Numbered from the stretch's first letter, positions 36,339 through 48,951 are shown. The stretch: DNA of 64,000 nt from Selaginella tamariscina (GCA_003024785.1 PUQB01000051.1:393430-457429); one strand, 5' to 3'. Notes: generated by a model not told the origin, from the sequence alone. Numbers and translations: made by a program.

Positions 36339-36744
36339 TCATCTAGTAGACTGGTGGCGGTGGCACCTTATACTCGTGAACAGGCGGAAGACTCTTGTAG
36401 TAAGGCGGCGACTTGTACTCCGGAGACGGCTTGTGCACAGGCGGGACAGGAACCGGCTGGTAATGTGAGTACGGAGATGAACCCTTGTGCGGAGGTGGTG
36501 AACGTGGTACACTGCTAGAGACTTAATTCCCGGGCCGGGCTGATAGTACGGAAGACTCTTTTTATGGTGAACAGGTGGGAACAGGTGATGGTACATGAAC
36601 AGGCGGTGGCTTAGCGTAAACCGGAGGGGGTTTAGCGTAAACTGGTGGTGATTTATAAACAGGAGATGGGAGGCGGAGATTTGTCAGTAGCCCACACTGT
36701 AAGATTATTGCCAGTAGTAAGAGCGAGAAGACCTTCATCTCCAC
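36339..36744 (-). pseudogene. Extensin-like protein 4
   Basis: Signal peptide MEMKVFSLLLLAIILQCG leads into LPSPVYKSPPVYAKPPPVY and KPPPVHVPSPV. The remaining body (SPYSHYQPVPVPPVHKPSPE-like, ending in a VPPPPPVY-like stretch) lies in another frame. The gene is about 135 codons overall, shorter than unit 1 because it has fewer repeats. At least one frame change is present. Confidence 0.68.
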
Positions 36745-36884
36745 AATGTGAAACTAAAATGCTTCAATGCAAAACTCACCTTCTTGCACTGGATCTATGA
36801 AGCTATATATATATCGTGTATTAGGTGGCGTTTAATTAAATTAAGTTACTTTACTCACGTATCATTTTATTTCTCAAGGTTGAC

Positions 36885-37700
36885 ATCCAGGGTGATAACA
36901 AATTTCAACCTTGGCCTGAGGTTGTGCAATAGTGTCCATGATATGTGTATTAATATTCATGATATGCTTTCTTCAATGTAGTACATTGATGTGCCCTTGC
37001 TCTGATGGATTTCAAAAGTCTACTTTTAACTCACTGAACATATGGACTAATGCAATAGTAAAAAATATTATAGTGATGTAATAAAAATATTAATATTTCA
37101 AAAGTTAAATAATATTGCTTCTCTTCTTTAACTTAAACACTTTTTAGAAGGCGTTCTTGCTTGACAAAATCTATTTCACTAGTTATAATATTGTTTAGCA
37201 ATCTCACTATACTAGGCAAGTATGTTTTGGAAATGTCATTTGTAGTTGCATTAATGGAGGACATGTATTGGGAGTAAACATGGATGCTGTACTTTGTTTG
37301 CATGTGAAAAAACAGTTCTAACAAACTTACTTGAGCTATTGCATTCCATAAAAATGTAAAACCCAACGTAACATTAATTACTGATTATATAAAGAAAGAA
37401 GAAGAAGACAATGACAAGGGCTAAAAATCATAATGAACATGAGGACAAATCATTGTTATATAATAAATTAATTCCAAAGTAGAAATTTGTATTTAAAAAG
37501 AATAAGCGTGTAGAAGTTGGTAAACTTTATTTAATCTAAAAGTCCTCATTTAGAAAAGGAGAGAAGCGAAGACATATAGAAACACATGAGATGAACACCT
37601 CATGTGATATAGAGGTTAAAGAATATCCTTAAAGAACTTGTTTTAATAAATAAAATTCCAAAGGTAAAAGATGAAAAGAAAAAGGGTGATGTAGTTATAA
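36885..37700. repeat. Dispersed repeat, left copy (mate at 63.35-64 kb)
   Basis: Aligns along its length with 63350-64000: shared GGTGATAACAAATT, GAGGTTGTGCAATA, TTCATGATATGCTTTCTTC-type sequence, then AACATGAGGACAAA and ATTCCAAAG. In the right copy the last part reads as an acidic/lysine-rich peptide. Here that sense is broken. No family recognised. Confidence 0.65.
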
Positions 37701-38731
37701 AAATACAAAATAAAGTCATATTAATTAATATAGAGTAGTTTTTTGTAAAAAAAAATTCTAAACAATTACAAATTAAACTTAAGCACATGTTGGTATAAGA
37801 TTTTTTATAACATTCTTGACATTGTCAATTATTATTATTTTATATCTTATATGCGATAAAGAAATCGATGGTAAGATTCTTTCTCATTAACATAACTGAA
37901 ATATACTTGCATTATTGTTTCAAATAAATATAATCTTTATTAAAACAATATAATTATTGTTTATAGGAAATGAATTTTACCTTGGCACTAAGGGAAAATA
38001 TTTTTATTTACCAAACAATATATTTAAAGATATCTTTATATAGGGGTAGAACGTCAATGACAAAGGAGGAATATTCAATAAATATTTTGTATTGTTATGT
38101 AAACGTGCATATGGATGAGTACATAAATTAATCATCCTGTAATTATATAACATTTGCTACATGCATAGCATGTTTTATGAATATTTTAATTACATTTTGT
38201 ATTTAGCATTGATATTAATATCATATTAACATATCCTAATGGGGATGATATATATAATATATGACGATGACTAGTAAATATTTCAATTCATATTTTAATC
38301 TTGATTTTTTAGTCATGACATATACATTATATTGTTAATTTTAAAATTTAATTTATAAATTAATATTTAAAAAATTAATTTTTAATTATAAAACTAAATG
38401 TAGGATTTCATGTTCAAATATAAATCTCACTAATGATAAATTAAAATATTAAAATTAATAAACTTACATTTTAGTTAAAATTAACACTAGTAATGGATTT
38501 AGTATGTTATTGTAATTATTTTGCAATATTATGTAATTAAAGAATTAATAATATTATTTTTAACTTAATTTGCTTTTGCTTTTCTCTTATTTAAATGTTT
38601 TTTAATCTTTCTTTACCAGATATAATATTTTTTGAATCGCTGTTCAATGATAGTATTTTATATATAAACCCATAAACATATTTAAAAATATATAGATTCT
38701 TTAAGAATATATAGTTTTTATAAAAACCTTA
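37701..38731. other. AT-rich spacer left of the Harbinger element
   Basis: No gene. Spacer motifs as at 23.3, 31.9 and 33.9 kb. The last three bases (TTA) are the left target-site copy of the Harbinger insertion. Confidence 0.5.
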
Positions 38732-39028
38732 GGCCCACTTTCCACTAGCGGGTGGTTAATTGCCCCGACCAATCAAATTTTAATTTTTTATTCTACCGAT
38801 AGTTTGGATTTCCATTGTAGGGATATAAAATTACATGGCACTTACGTGGACATATATAAAATCTACATGCACCTACGTGGCACCTATGTGGCGCCTACAT
38901 GGCTTTTTCGGTGGTAGCCAAATAACCGGGCAATTTTGCCCGGTTATACGGCTACCATGCATAAAATAGCAACACGTGTATAATAATTTAACCTGCAGGT
39001 TATTATTAGGCTTTCCTTAATCATCGGA

Positions 39029-39883
39029 ATGGATTCAACATTTGCGGAGGTGCATGATCTTGTGGAGACTTCTCTAGGGTTATCGACGGTACTGCCATTC
39101 AATGCGCCACAGCCTGTGGTGGCTGTCAATCGATCTCCTTTGCCGCTTGTTTTTGATGAATCCGATGTGCAGGTTCTCTCTTTTTTATTTTTATTACTTC
39201 TTTTTTATTTGTGTTGCAGGAGATCCCGAATGAGAACTTTAAGAAAAGACGTGGTAGACCTCTCAAGGCTGAAGGAGGGTTCAAGAAGGTAAAGAAAGAT
39301 CCTGATGAAATGAAAGCATCAAGATGGGAGGATAAACATGTGGAGCTCCTCATTTGTTTTAGGGAAGAGCTGCTGGAAGAATTTAGCAAACCCCCAAAAC
39401 AAGGAGTCAATCTGTGGCAAATTGTGCAGACGAAAATTGTTGGTAAGCTGTCTTTTTTTATTTTTTTAAACCTTTTTAATATTGAATTTTGTACAGCACA
39501 ATCTCCAGATTTCAAAAAGGATGCAGAGGCATGTCGTAATAAGTGGAAAGCAGAATATGCAGAATACAAAAAGCTAAAGGCATACAATGAAGTCTCTGGC
39601 AACAACAGGGAAACAAACAAATGGTATTATCTTATTGATAAGTTCATGAGTAACAAAAGGACATGGTGGTGCTATTGACAATGAAGGCATTGGACTACCT
39701 GCAACTAATGAGGATGCACAAGAGACAAAGAAAGGACAAGGAAATAAAGCTTCAAAACTTGGTAATGAACTCAAGGAAACAAGGACTGCCATTTTAAACA
39801 CAGTTAACCAATGGGAAGAACGTAAAGTTGTTGTTCTGGAACGTCTTGAGGGGATTTTGCAGCAGCTTGTGGACAAGCTATAA
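39029..39883 (+). CDS. Myb/SANT-like protein of the Harbinger element
   Basis: Three exons with proper splice sites: 39029-39172, 39220-39442 and 39497 onward. The central part is a trihelix-type Myb/SANT domain (RWEDKHVELLICFREELLEE, NLWQIV, ACRNKWKAEYAEYKKLK, KWYYLIDKF). Such proteins help Harbinger transposase enter the nucleus and bind the element's ends. The region after KWYYLIDKFMSNK reads best in a second frame (GAIDNEGIGLPATNEDAQE ... LERLEGILQQLVDKL, stop at 39881), so one frame change near 39.66 kb is likely. The C-terminal end looks like a coiled coil. Confidence 0.75.
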
Positions 39884-39953
39884 AATTGTATTTTATTTTG
39901 TAATGTATGTATTTGGACACACACTTTATTCTGCAGACACTGTTGATAATTAG

Positions 39954-40072
39954 GTTCGAATTATGCTGTCCATGAAGCTGCGGTGAGCTACTTGATTATA
40001 CTTGGCAAGGACAAGCCTCTGTGTAAGCTTGATATGGTGAAAGCTGGTGTCATCGACAATGTCCTTGAGAGG
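39954..40072 (+). pseudogene. Captured exon piece, CSI1-like armadillo protein
   Basis: Reads [19 protein letters not shown] then [17 protein letters not shown], ending at a donor-like AG|GTAGCT. This resembles armadillo repeats of plant CELLULOSE SYNTHASE-INTERACTIVE (CSI1) proteins, from memory of the family. Only one short exon is present, with no start or stop, so it is a captured fragment. The family call is moderate; that it is a foreign exon within the transposon is firmer. Confidence 0.5.
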
Positions 40073-40155
40073 TAGCTCTCTCTGTCTCTTACTATACTCA
40101 AACAGTACTTCAGTTAAACTAAGTTATTAAATATTATAATACATATTTGCTCAAG

Positions 40156-40598
40156 GTTTTATTGCTCGGTGCCACGTATTTTACTGCGTTGGAGACCATG
40201 GACGTGGTTGAACACGTGGGACGTATTGATGAGCTCTCCAACAGGGCTAGGCTCTTGCTTGTCCTGCTTGTTGCTGTGCTTGATGCCTTCTTTATCCTCT
40301 GGATATTCTCTTCCCTCTCTAGAACTCTGGAGAAACTCACTGTATGTCTCTCTCTTGTTCATACATATATGTGTGCGTGTGTGTGTTGATACGTATATGT
40401 GTGTGTGTGTATTATATGGACAGACCTTGTTTTGCAGGCGATGAAGCTAGCTGTAAAGCTATACAGAAGATTCACAAACGCGTTGACGTTTGCAGTTATT
40501 GCTTCTGTTGGATGGATTGGCTATGAGGTACAGATATTTATAACACAGACACACACACACACATGTGTGTGTGTGTTTATATATATATATATATATAT

Positions 40599-40639
<41 letters not shown>

Positions 40640-41016
40640 CTTATAACATATGTGTTGTTTGAGTGCAGTTATACTTCAAAGCTTCGGATCCATTTGGTGA
40701 GAATTGGCAGAACGCATGGGTAATTGCTGCATTCTGGAATGTGGTCTCCTTCTTACTTCTTTGTGTATTGTGCTTGCTCTGGGCTCCTTCACAGAACTCC
40801 ATGAGGTGTGCGTGTGCGTGTGTGTACATTCTTGGAATATGCTGACTTGTTATAAACAGATACACATATTCTGAAGAATCTACGGAGAAGTTTGATAAGG
40901 ATGAAGTTGGATTAACATGTGGGACTGTGAAGAATACATTTGATATTGAGAAAGCAGCAATGAAGCCGGATAATAAGAAGTTTAATATGGAGGATAATGT
41001 AGATAAACGGGAGTAA
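40156..41016 (+). pseudogene. Captured 3' exons of a GOST/TMEM87-like seven-TM protein
   Basis: Four exons with intact splice sites and matching phases: 40156-40341, 40438-40527, 40669-40805 and 40860-41016. The protein sense is VLLLGATYFTALETM, then LDAFFILWIFSSLSRTLEKL, LYRRFTNALTF, SVGWIGYE, LYFKASDPFGENWQNAW, LLWAPSQNSMRYTYSEE and an acidic tail to a stop. This matches the last membrane segments and tail of plant GOST (lung seven-transmembrane receptor/TMEM87) proteins of the Golgi and endomembrane system. The 5' half is missing. Introns are kept, so capture was from genomic DNA, not a processed transcript. Confidence 0.8.
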
Positions 41017-41183
41017 AAAACAGGTAATTTTGTTAAGAGTTTTTTATGAACATACGAGAAGACTCTTATAAGCTTAAGATGAAATAATTATGTGTGGAGA
41101 TTCATCAGAGTCTTGTACCTGATGGATTATTCTTTATAAACCTGTAATAACAGTCTTAATCCAGGCGTGCGTGCGTACGTGTG

Positions 41184-41422
41184 TTACCAGTCTGGTTTGT
41201 CAAGCCCTTCCTCAATGTAAGTCGCTTTGTACTGAATATTCTTCTCTGCAAAAAAAAACCAGTATCAAAACCGCAAATTGTATGATTAATAGAAGCTTAC
41301 CTTCTAGCACCATGTATATGCGTTGAGAATATGTATAAATATGTATTGATACTTACAGTCTCCATGCTGGTTGCTAGGACTCCCAGTACCCCTTCAAGTT
41401 GGTAATTGGATACGTCAGCCAT
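41184..41422 (-). pseudogene. Small two-exon coding fragment, origin unknown
   Basis: On the minus strand MADVSNYQLEGVLGVLATSM and ET run to a good donor (GTAAGT at 41356). After an intron with a T-rich acceptor (TTTTTTTTGCAG) come KNIQYKATYIEEGLDKPDW and a stop at 41184. The open frame also continues upstream of the Met to 41539. The splice signals look real. I do not recognise the family. It may be a third captured host fragment or a small element gene. Confidence 0.45.
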
Positions 41423-41731
41423 GGCACAAATTCTACAACGTCTTAATCTCTCAAACTTTGTTTGTTTAATAAATGTCACCGAAGTTGCAGAAGAAGCAGC
41501 ACCTATAATATACACACAAAAGTACCAGCTTGCATTCACTCAAACTAATTCAGCCTAAACATAATTTTAAAAGATTTAAATTTTAAAAGCAGTTGAGCCG
41601 CTGTTTCTGGTAGAACTCAAACATATAAATTAAATTATACATAAACACACACGCTGTAATATTTAAGTTTTAAAAACAAAAAATAATTGACTATATCACT
41701 CTAACACCAAACAAACTAGTTCTTACTCTTC

Positions 41732-43229
41732 TTACTCACTAAAGTCATTTTCTCCAAACACTTGCCTCACAAGGTTTATGCTTGCATTCTCAAACAACAC
41801 TTTTGCCAAAGCATCCCTCCTTTCTGAGTCTGAATAGCTACTCATGGCCTGACATATATTACTTATTGTTGCATTGTCATCGTGCTCTTCAAGACTTCTT
41901 GCTAAAGCTTCCATAGGAGTCAATCCTATTGCTTTCGCCCGATGTAAACTATAAGATGATGCTTTTGCTACCTCACTTTCATCAAGCTTACATCGCTTAA
42001 AGGTATCTCTCACCCTTTGAAAAGCCAATGTACTCTCCTCCTCAGTTTTTATTGTATCTTCTAACTCTTTTTCAGCTTCAACCATCCAAGCATCATTAAA
42101 ACTATCACCATGTAGAATACATAAGTTGTGAAGAACACAACATGTAGCCACTTGATCAGGCACATACTTTAACTTGCTATCATTCCTCTTCATAAGAATT
42201 CTGAAACGAGCTTTCAGTTCACCAATTGCACACTCCACTGGCATACGAGTGCTAGATTGAATGAAGTTCCAATAGTACTTCATTCGATCTAAACCTTGCT
42301 TGCTTCCTTTGTAAGGAGACAACATCCAAGGTTTAATAGCATATGCAGCATCTTCAACTAAACAATACGATCCAAGATATCCATCTTAATTCTCAAATCA
42401 GCTGCTGACATGTTAAAAACATTGGAGTCATGTAAACTACCTGTCCATTCAATGTCATAATTCCATATATACTTCTTTGCTGAAAAATCAACTGAAGTAT
42501 AATAGAATGAAAACCCTTCCTATTATAATAATCTTGTGGATGAAGTTTTGACACAATCACTTGTAAATAACTTCCATCAATAGCTCCAACAACACTAGGA
42601 ATGCCTCTGATCCTCTCAAACTCTTTAGATAGTTTTTCTAACCTTTGTGGTGATGGCCAAGCAATGCATTTATCTCGAAGCTTTATTTTTATTGCATTAC
42701 AAAACTCCTTAACTATCTTGTGCACCGTTGTCATTCCAATACCGTACTTATCTGCAATATTCTTAATGAGATTACCAGTGCCTAACCTGGTAAGGGCAAC
42801 ACACACTCGCTTCTCGAGTGGAATGGCTTGCCGTAAATGAGTGTCATGCCGCTGTAAATATGGGACAAGTTCTGTACATAGAAATGAGAAGGTATCTCGT
42901 GATACACGCATCCTTGACTTGAACATAACATCATTATAAGAAGCAAGAAGTGTTCTTTCAACATACACATTAGGCCTATCATACATCCAAATAAATGGAG
43001 AATTCCGCCTTGTCATGCCATCACATTTAATGGCCAATTCAAAGGCCTTAAGAAGCAACTCAATTGCCAACATGCCTGTGATGCTAGTAGTTTCTTTTAA
43101 CATACCTCGAATGGAGATCACAATCGCAATTACAACTCGAATGAGTTGTTTACAATCCATTTCTCTATGTCCAGAATCCATAGCCAAATGCCGCCAAACC
43201 TCTCCTTGCACAAATCTAGGGTAACTCAA
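41732..43229 (-). CDS. HARBI1-like DDE transposase (interrupted)
   Basis: The N-terminal part (42393-43229) has the HTH-like region (LALTRLGTGN-type, NIADKYGIGMTTVHKIVKEF) and the first catalytic Asp in VVGAIDGSYLQV. The second part (41732-42325 and just upstream) has the second Asp region (DAAYAIKPWMLSPYKG) and the Glu of ECAIGELKARFRIL, then a helical tail. The stretch linking them (about 42.33-42.45 kb) changes frame, so the enzyme as read is split in two. Order D-D-E and neighbours match PIF/Harbinger. It lies opposite in strand to the Myb-like gene, as usual. Confidence 0.85.
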
Positions 43230-43420
43230 TAACCCTAAATTATAATTAATTAAAAGAACCTTCTTAACACGGTTAAATGGAAATTATTCAATGGTAGTTT
43301 AATTTTTAATTCAATTAACCACTCTAGTGTAAAACCACAGTGGTAGTTATTATTAATGATGTGGCATTTTTTTAAATTACCAGGGACCAAATAACCACCA
43401 CTAATGAAAAGTGGGCCTTA

Positions 43421-43782
43421 GTCTAAATTTTAAAAATGCAATTAAAAAATGCAAAATATTACCATTAATTTAAGCGACTACCCTGGGGAAGAACGTAAAG
43501 AATACGGAGTTCAACAAAAAAAAATTAAGAACATTAAGGAGATGAATAAAAACCAAGGCCCTTTGCATGGTATATGTAATAATTAATATTTTTTTTTAAT
43601 TATATAAACAAATGTTTTATTTAAAGGTAATACCCTTCTCTTACATTTGAGTTTTTCTTGTATTTTAATTCTTTATTAATTATTACATACATTATATATT
43701 AATATATAAACATCACCTAAATAAATCGAATTAAATTTTCTTCCCATTCCATTTCATTCTCTCAATTATGCATGCATGCACC
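43421..43782. other. AT-rich spacer between Harbinger and gypsy elements
   Basis: No gene. Continues the spacer sequence interrupted at 38731 and runs to GCATGCACC just before the left LTR. Confidence 0.55.
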
Positions 43783-46700
43783 TGAAAGAGCAGATATATT
43801 AAATGAAAATCTGATATCTTAGTTTACACAAAACCCTGTGTATATACAGGAGGTCTCCTGCCACGTGGCACACATGCGACACGTGGCGCTGACACATGGG
43901 GGCCAGATCACCACCCATGTGTCACTACGCATGTGCGTATATACACATGCGTATATACGGTACGTTACTGTATATTAGTATCTTACACTATCCTCCCCTC
44001 TGCGGTGTGTAGATGGTGATGGATCTGATGGTCCTGGATCCGTGTGAGCTGGGCCATCTAAGGTATGACCAAATGTACTCAACGAGTCTCGAACGACAAA
44101 CCGTTTCATTCGAACCACGTGAACTATCTCAACCTCATGAGATCCCACCAACTTTACTTGATATACCTGAGGACCAACCTTTCGGAGTACTCGGTAGGGA
44201 CCAAGCCACTTGTGTAATAAACCAGTTGCAAGCCCAGGTGCAGTCAGCTTGGGAAAACGTACCAGGACTAAGTCACCGTCAGCAAAATCTGGTGGAATTT
44301 GATGTCGTGCATTGTAAGAAGATTGCTGCCGCATTTGAGCTCGACCAAGATGTTCAGCAGACTCTGCACGCAGAAGAGGCAAAACAGCATCCAAATGTCG
44401 AGCCCACATCTTTGCATCCTCGGCACGTGGCAGATTCGATGATAACCCCAATTCACTAGGCAACTTAGGATCATATCCATACAATGCCTTGAATGGAGAG
44501 ATACCAATCGAACTCTGAATGCCTGTTACATAAGCAAATCTCAAACATCGCAAATACCAATCCCAGTCCGTGTGATTGAAGTTCACATACTTCGAGATCA
44601 TACCCTTGAAGGTCCGATTCAATCGCTCCACCAAACCATCAGTTTGTGGATGATACGGAGAGGCAAATGAATGTTTTACCCCTAACCTCTCACACAACAC
44701 TCGGAATACCTCTGCAATGAAAGCGGGGCCATTGTCTGATAACATCCGCTCTGGACAAGAATGCTGCAAAACCACATTATCGAACAGAAACAAAGCTGTT
44801 GACATGGCAGTTGCATCCGGAAGAGCACCAACCTCTACCCATCGAGTTAAATAATCGATACAACAATGATGTACTGGTTACCTTGAGAAGAACGTGGAAA
44901 AGGTCCCATTAAATCCACTGCAATTAACTCAAAAGGGCGAGAGACATTGATGGATTCCAACACTCCCATGGCCCGAGTCGTAGAGGAATTCCGAGTTTGA
45001 CAAGTGGGACAACTTTGAATATACCTGATCACATCACCACGCATGCTTGGCCAATAAAATGATCGGCGCAGCTTCTCCAACACTCGTTGATGACCAAGAT
45101 GACCTCCAACAATAGGTGAATCATGATATGCTCGAAGAAGGTGTGGAACATATGTAGAGGGTACAGCCAAACGCCATCTGTCCTCTGGATTTGTCCCAAT
45201 AAAATACAATAAACCATCCTGAAGTCGAAACTGAGCATGATATTGTCGAAACCGAGGTTCGGAAGACGGAATTGCAAACGCATCGCGTAATTGCCTCGTC
45301 CATGGTTCATGTTTTTGAGCATCCTGCCACTGTTCCAAGGATGGTAAGTCGGCATCGAATACCTGAGGGGCTTGTATCAAACCGAATGCTGCAGCTACTG
45401 CATGAGCAGGCAAAGTGGAATCGGAGAGGGTGCTCGAGAAAGTGCATCCGCATCCACCATTGTTCGCCCAGGCCTGTGCACCACCTTAAAGTTATATACC
45501 TGGAGACGTAATGCCCATCTGGCTACGCGACCCACTAAATTCTTCCGTTTTAATAAGGAAGTGACAGCAGCATGATCACACTCCAAAAGCGTTTCACTCC
45601 CATGTAAGTAGGCATGAAGTCGTTCAAAACCCCAAACAGCAGCAAGGCATTCTTTTTCAGTAGTGGAATAATTCCGCTCAGCCGGCGTGAGTACTCGACT
45701 AATGTAAGCCACCGGGTGTCGAATTGAAGAATCCACAGCATCAGTTTGCATCAATACACCACCAATACCAACATCTGAGGCATCTACTCGTAAAATGAAC
45801 GGACGAGTAAAATCTGGGTATTGAAGCAATGGTGGAGTTGTCAGGAACTCTTTTAACTGGTCAAATGCCTGCTGACACCTGCGAGTCCACCTGAAAGATA
45901 CCTGTGGACTAACTCCCGAAGAGGGGCAGTTCGATCAGTGAGATGATCGATAATCGACCCAAGTACTGCACCGTGCCCAAGAAACGTTGGACTTCCTGTA
46001 CTGTACGGGACGAGGGAACTCTCGAACAGCTCGCAACTTCATTGGATCCACCTGTAAACCCTCTCGAGATATACGGTAACCCAAGTAAGTGGTGTCGGTC
46101 GAACCAAACACACACTTTTCAAGTTTCAACTTCAGGCCAACTTCTCGAAATCGATCAAGAACGCGCCGTACATCACGAATGTGATCCTCCCAAGAACCAG
46201 ACCCATGAATGAGCACATCGTCGATAAAATCGGCAGTGATATCAGGCATATCGGAAAGAAGCTCATCCATCATGCGTTGAAAGGTGGCAGGAGCTGAAGT
46301 CAATCCAAAAGGCATGACCAAAAACTCGTAAAGACCAAATGGTGTCCGGAAGGCCGTTTTTGGAATATCCTCCTCAGTCATAGGAACCTGCCAATATCCT
46401 GATGCCAAATCCAACTTAGTAAACCATCGACTCTGACCCAAACGATCTAATAGATCGGCAGAGTTCGGAAGTGGATAGACATCTTTGATGGTAACATCGT
46501 TAAGAGGTCGGTAATCCACACAAAATCGGAGAGATCCATCAGGCTTGGGAACCAAATGAGGTTCACATGCCCATGGACTCCGTGACGGACGACACACTCG
46601 TTTACCAATCATAGTAACAGCTGTTCGCATGGCTGATAACTCCTTTGGTGACCTGCGTCGAACCGGGACTTTGAAAGGCTTTGCATTGCCGGTGGGTATA

Positions 46701-48715
46701 CAGTGTCGAGTCTTCACACGTGCACCTTGGGACAGATCAAATTTGAACAAACTTGCATACTGTTTCTTAAGTTGTTCGATGCAGTGTGCTCGACACTCAG
46801 GTGACGGATCCGGCATTTGAACCTGTTGAGATGAACACCATCCCAAGACCGGAATCAAAGGAGCTGTATGCGTGATACAAACAGCAACAAACTTCTCTGG
46901 ACGTAAAGGAACAGACTGCAAAGACACAGACTCCAAGCGTAATACAGGAGGAGAGAGTGAAAAATCACATGTACCTTTCGACTGCTTTAACCAATCACAT
47001 CCCAGAATGATGTCAAAGACCTGGGAAGGGACAACCCTAAGAGACCCAGAGGGAAACTTACAGTTGGCACCCATAACTAGTGTAGTCGAAGTGGTGTACT
47101 GTGATACTGCACGAGACTGCCCATTACCATATAAAATGTGCAAGACCTTATCTGCTCGTCTCAAGGGTAATGAGCACCGATGCGCCAGAGAAGTAGTTAT
47201 GGAAGACATGCTAGATCCTGTATCCACAAGTACTGTGACTGAAACATCATTCACTCGTGCAGAAAATGTGAAAACTGGATGATTTGGTGGAACTTGCAAC
47301 CCTTGATATGCATAGCGAAAAAAACATGGAGGTGGAGTTTCCATCGCACGGGATCCCTCCGTCGCCCGTACGATTACTGGTTTTCCGCAACAGATCCACC
47401 CGCAAGAGAAGCGTCATCATCTGGAAGCTCATCATCAGACATAATGGCCGCCACAGGTACACCATCCGGAACATATGGTCGCCAGCCTGGATGTGGTGGA
47501 CGCCAATCAGGATACACATCGCATGCCCGCCAAGTATGTCCAGGTGCCCAACAGGCCCAGCAGTGAACTTGATTGGGTTGACCTGCATTGTTCCGATTCC
47601 TCCTGTCACGAATCCGTGGATTTTGACCACCACGGGCAGGAACTGGAGCAGGTGCAGGACGATTTCGTGGAGGTGGTCTACGGGGTGGGCCCCGAGGTCG
47701 ACCACGAAAGGCTTGTCGTGCGGGCACATATGCAGCAGCATCAACCTCCATTGGATCAGCACGCTGAACAAGAGGAGCAGGTAACCCAAGGGGAACACGG
47801 CCCTCACCAGGCACCAACTCAAAACGTTGAGCTAGTGCAAAAGCTTCCTCCAATGTGGTAGGACGAAGAGCCCGAACGAATCGAACAAGTTCGGGTCGCA
47901 TAGTTGGCCATAACATACCGAGCTTAATAGGCTCAGGCATGTTAGGATACGCACGCCGAACTAAATCCCCGAACCTAATACTAAACCGCATAACAGACTC
48001 ACCAGGATGTTGTCGTATCGCATGCAGTTGTTGGAAAGCATCATCTGAATCCTCAACTTTGCCAAACGTACGTTTGAGACATTCCGTTAACCGATTACTA
48101 TTGGCTTGAATCTCCGCAGCCAATCCATTATACCACTTGAGCGCAGGGCCTTCCAAACATGTAGGGAATTCTCTGAGAGCACGGGCCTCATCCCAACCAT
48201 GGTAACGAACAATGACTTGGAAATGATCAAACCAGTGGTATACATCATCTCCCGGATCACCACAAAAAGATCGGGGTCGAACCCTCGGATTTGTGGCCTG
48301 TGAAGAAGATGAAGGAGTACTAGAAGCAGATCCCCCGGCATGAGGCTCAGACGGGGAAGAGGAGGACGGACCCTCAACGAAGCGCTCCAACAACTTAGTT
48401 TGTGCATCAATAGCAGTAGCAATAATGCTAAAAGCCGTCTCCATGTTCATTGTCATGGAAACAAGAAAAAGAAAATGCGGAAGAAAGGAATACCCAACTT
48501 CTCCACCAATGAAAGAGCAGATATATTAAATGAAAATCTGATATCTTAGTTTACAAAAACCCTGCTTATATACAGGAGGTCTCCTGCCACGTGGCACACA
48601 TGCGACACGTGGCGCTGACACATGGGGGCCAGATCACCACCCATGTGTCACTACGCATGTGCGTATATACACATGCGTATATACGGTACGTTTACTGTAT
48701 ATTAGGTATCTTACA
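43783..48715 (-). mobile_element. Ty3/gypsy LTR retrotransposon (fossil, broken)
   Basis: Two LTRs of about 205 bases (43783-43987 and 48510-48715) begin and end TG/CA on the coding (minus) strand. They differ by only a few substitutions and small indels, suggesting a young insertion. Parts in coding order: Gag at about 48.46-47.37 kb with a CCHC knuckle (CWACWAPGHTWRAC); protease (VLVDTGSSMS) and reverse transcriptase (LDLASGYWQV, FIDDVLIHG) at 47.3-45.9 kb; RNase H (FILRVDASDVG) at 45.8-45.4 kb; integrase with zinc-binding HHCC and DNGPAF at 45.4-44.0 kb. A purine tract (AGAGGGGAGGATAG) precedes the 3' LTR. PR-RT-RH-INT order defines Ty3/gypsy; no chromodomain is seen. It is broken, with roughly three or four breaks. 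The target duplication is not clean. Confidence 0.93.
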
Positions 48716-48809
48716 CACACGCACACCTTATATTATATATAATAAAATGATGATATAAGATAATTCCTTGGATATGCACAATGTATAATATACAGTTTAC
48801 ATCAATACA

Positions 48810-48895
48810 TAAAGTTGTCTTGCTTGACGGACCTGTTCCTTGACTGTATGGAGAAAGTACACATGGACGTAGTATGATGGGAACTTTTGAGGCAT
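48810..48895 (-). pseudogene. Dioxygenase-exon fragment 4
   Basis: Short match to the start of the 3063-3461 exon (GTCTTGCTTGACGGACCTGTT, then ACATGGACGTAGTATGATGG), close to fragment 3 in sequence. Confidence 0.6.
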
Positions 48896-48927
48896 ATACA
48901 TAAAGCTCTCAAAATCAATGTTAAAAA

Positions 48928-48951
48928 GATGTCGTAACTGTTTACGACATC
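48928..48951. promoter_or_regulatory. Unit hairpin 4
   Basis: GATGTCGTAAC, two bases, TTACGACATC: the same conserved hairpin. Confidence 0.5.

Larger units (their letters stand above)
38732..43417. mobile_element. PIF/Harbinger DNA transposon with captured host gene pieces
   Basis: 4,686 bases bounded by inverted ends (GGCCCACTTTCCACTAGCGG on the left; reverse complement of the right end GGCCCACTTTTCATTAGTGG). It is flanked by TTA on both sides (38729-38731 and 43418-43420), the target duplication typical of the superfamily. It holds the two usual genes: a Myb/SANT DNA-binding partner (plus) and a HARBI1-like DDE transposase (minus). Between them are fragments of host genes (39954-41422). 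TSDs are intact, so the insertion is not ancient, but the transposase frame is interrupted and the element may now be non-autonomous. Confidence 0.9.

Noticed and set aside
43778-48720. Clean 5-base target duplication for the gypsy element
   Set aside because: GCACC on the left and CACAC on the right do not match; the site is a CA-rich repeat where alignment is ambiguous.
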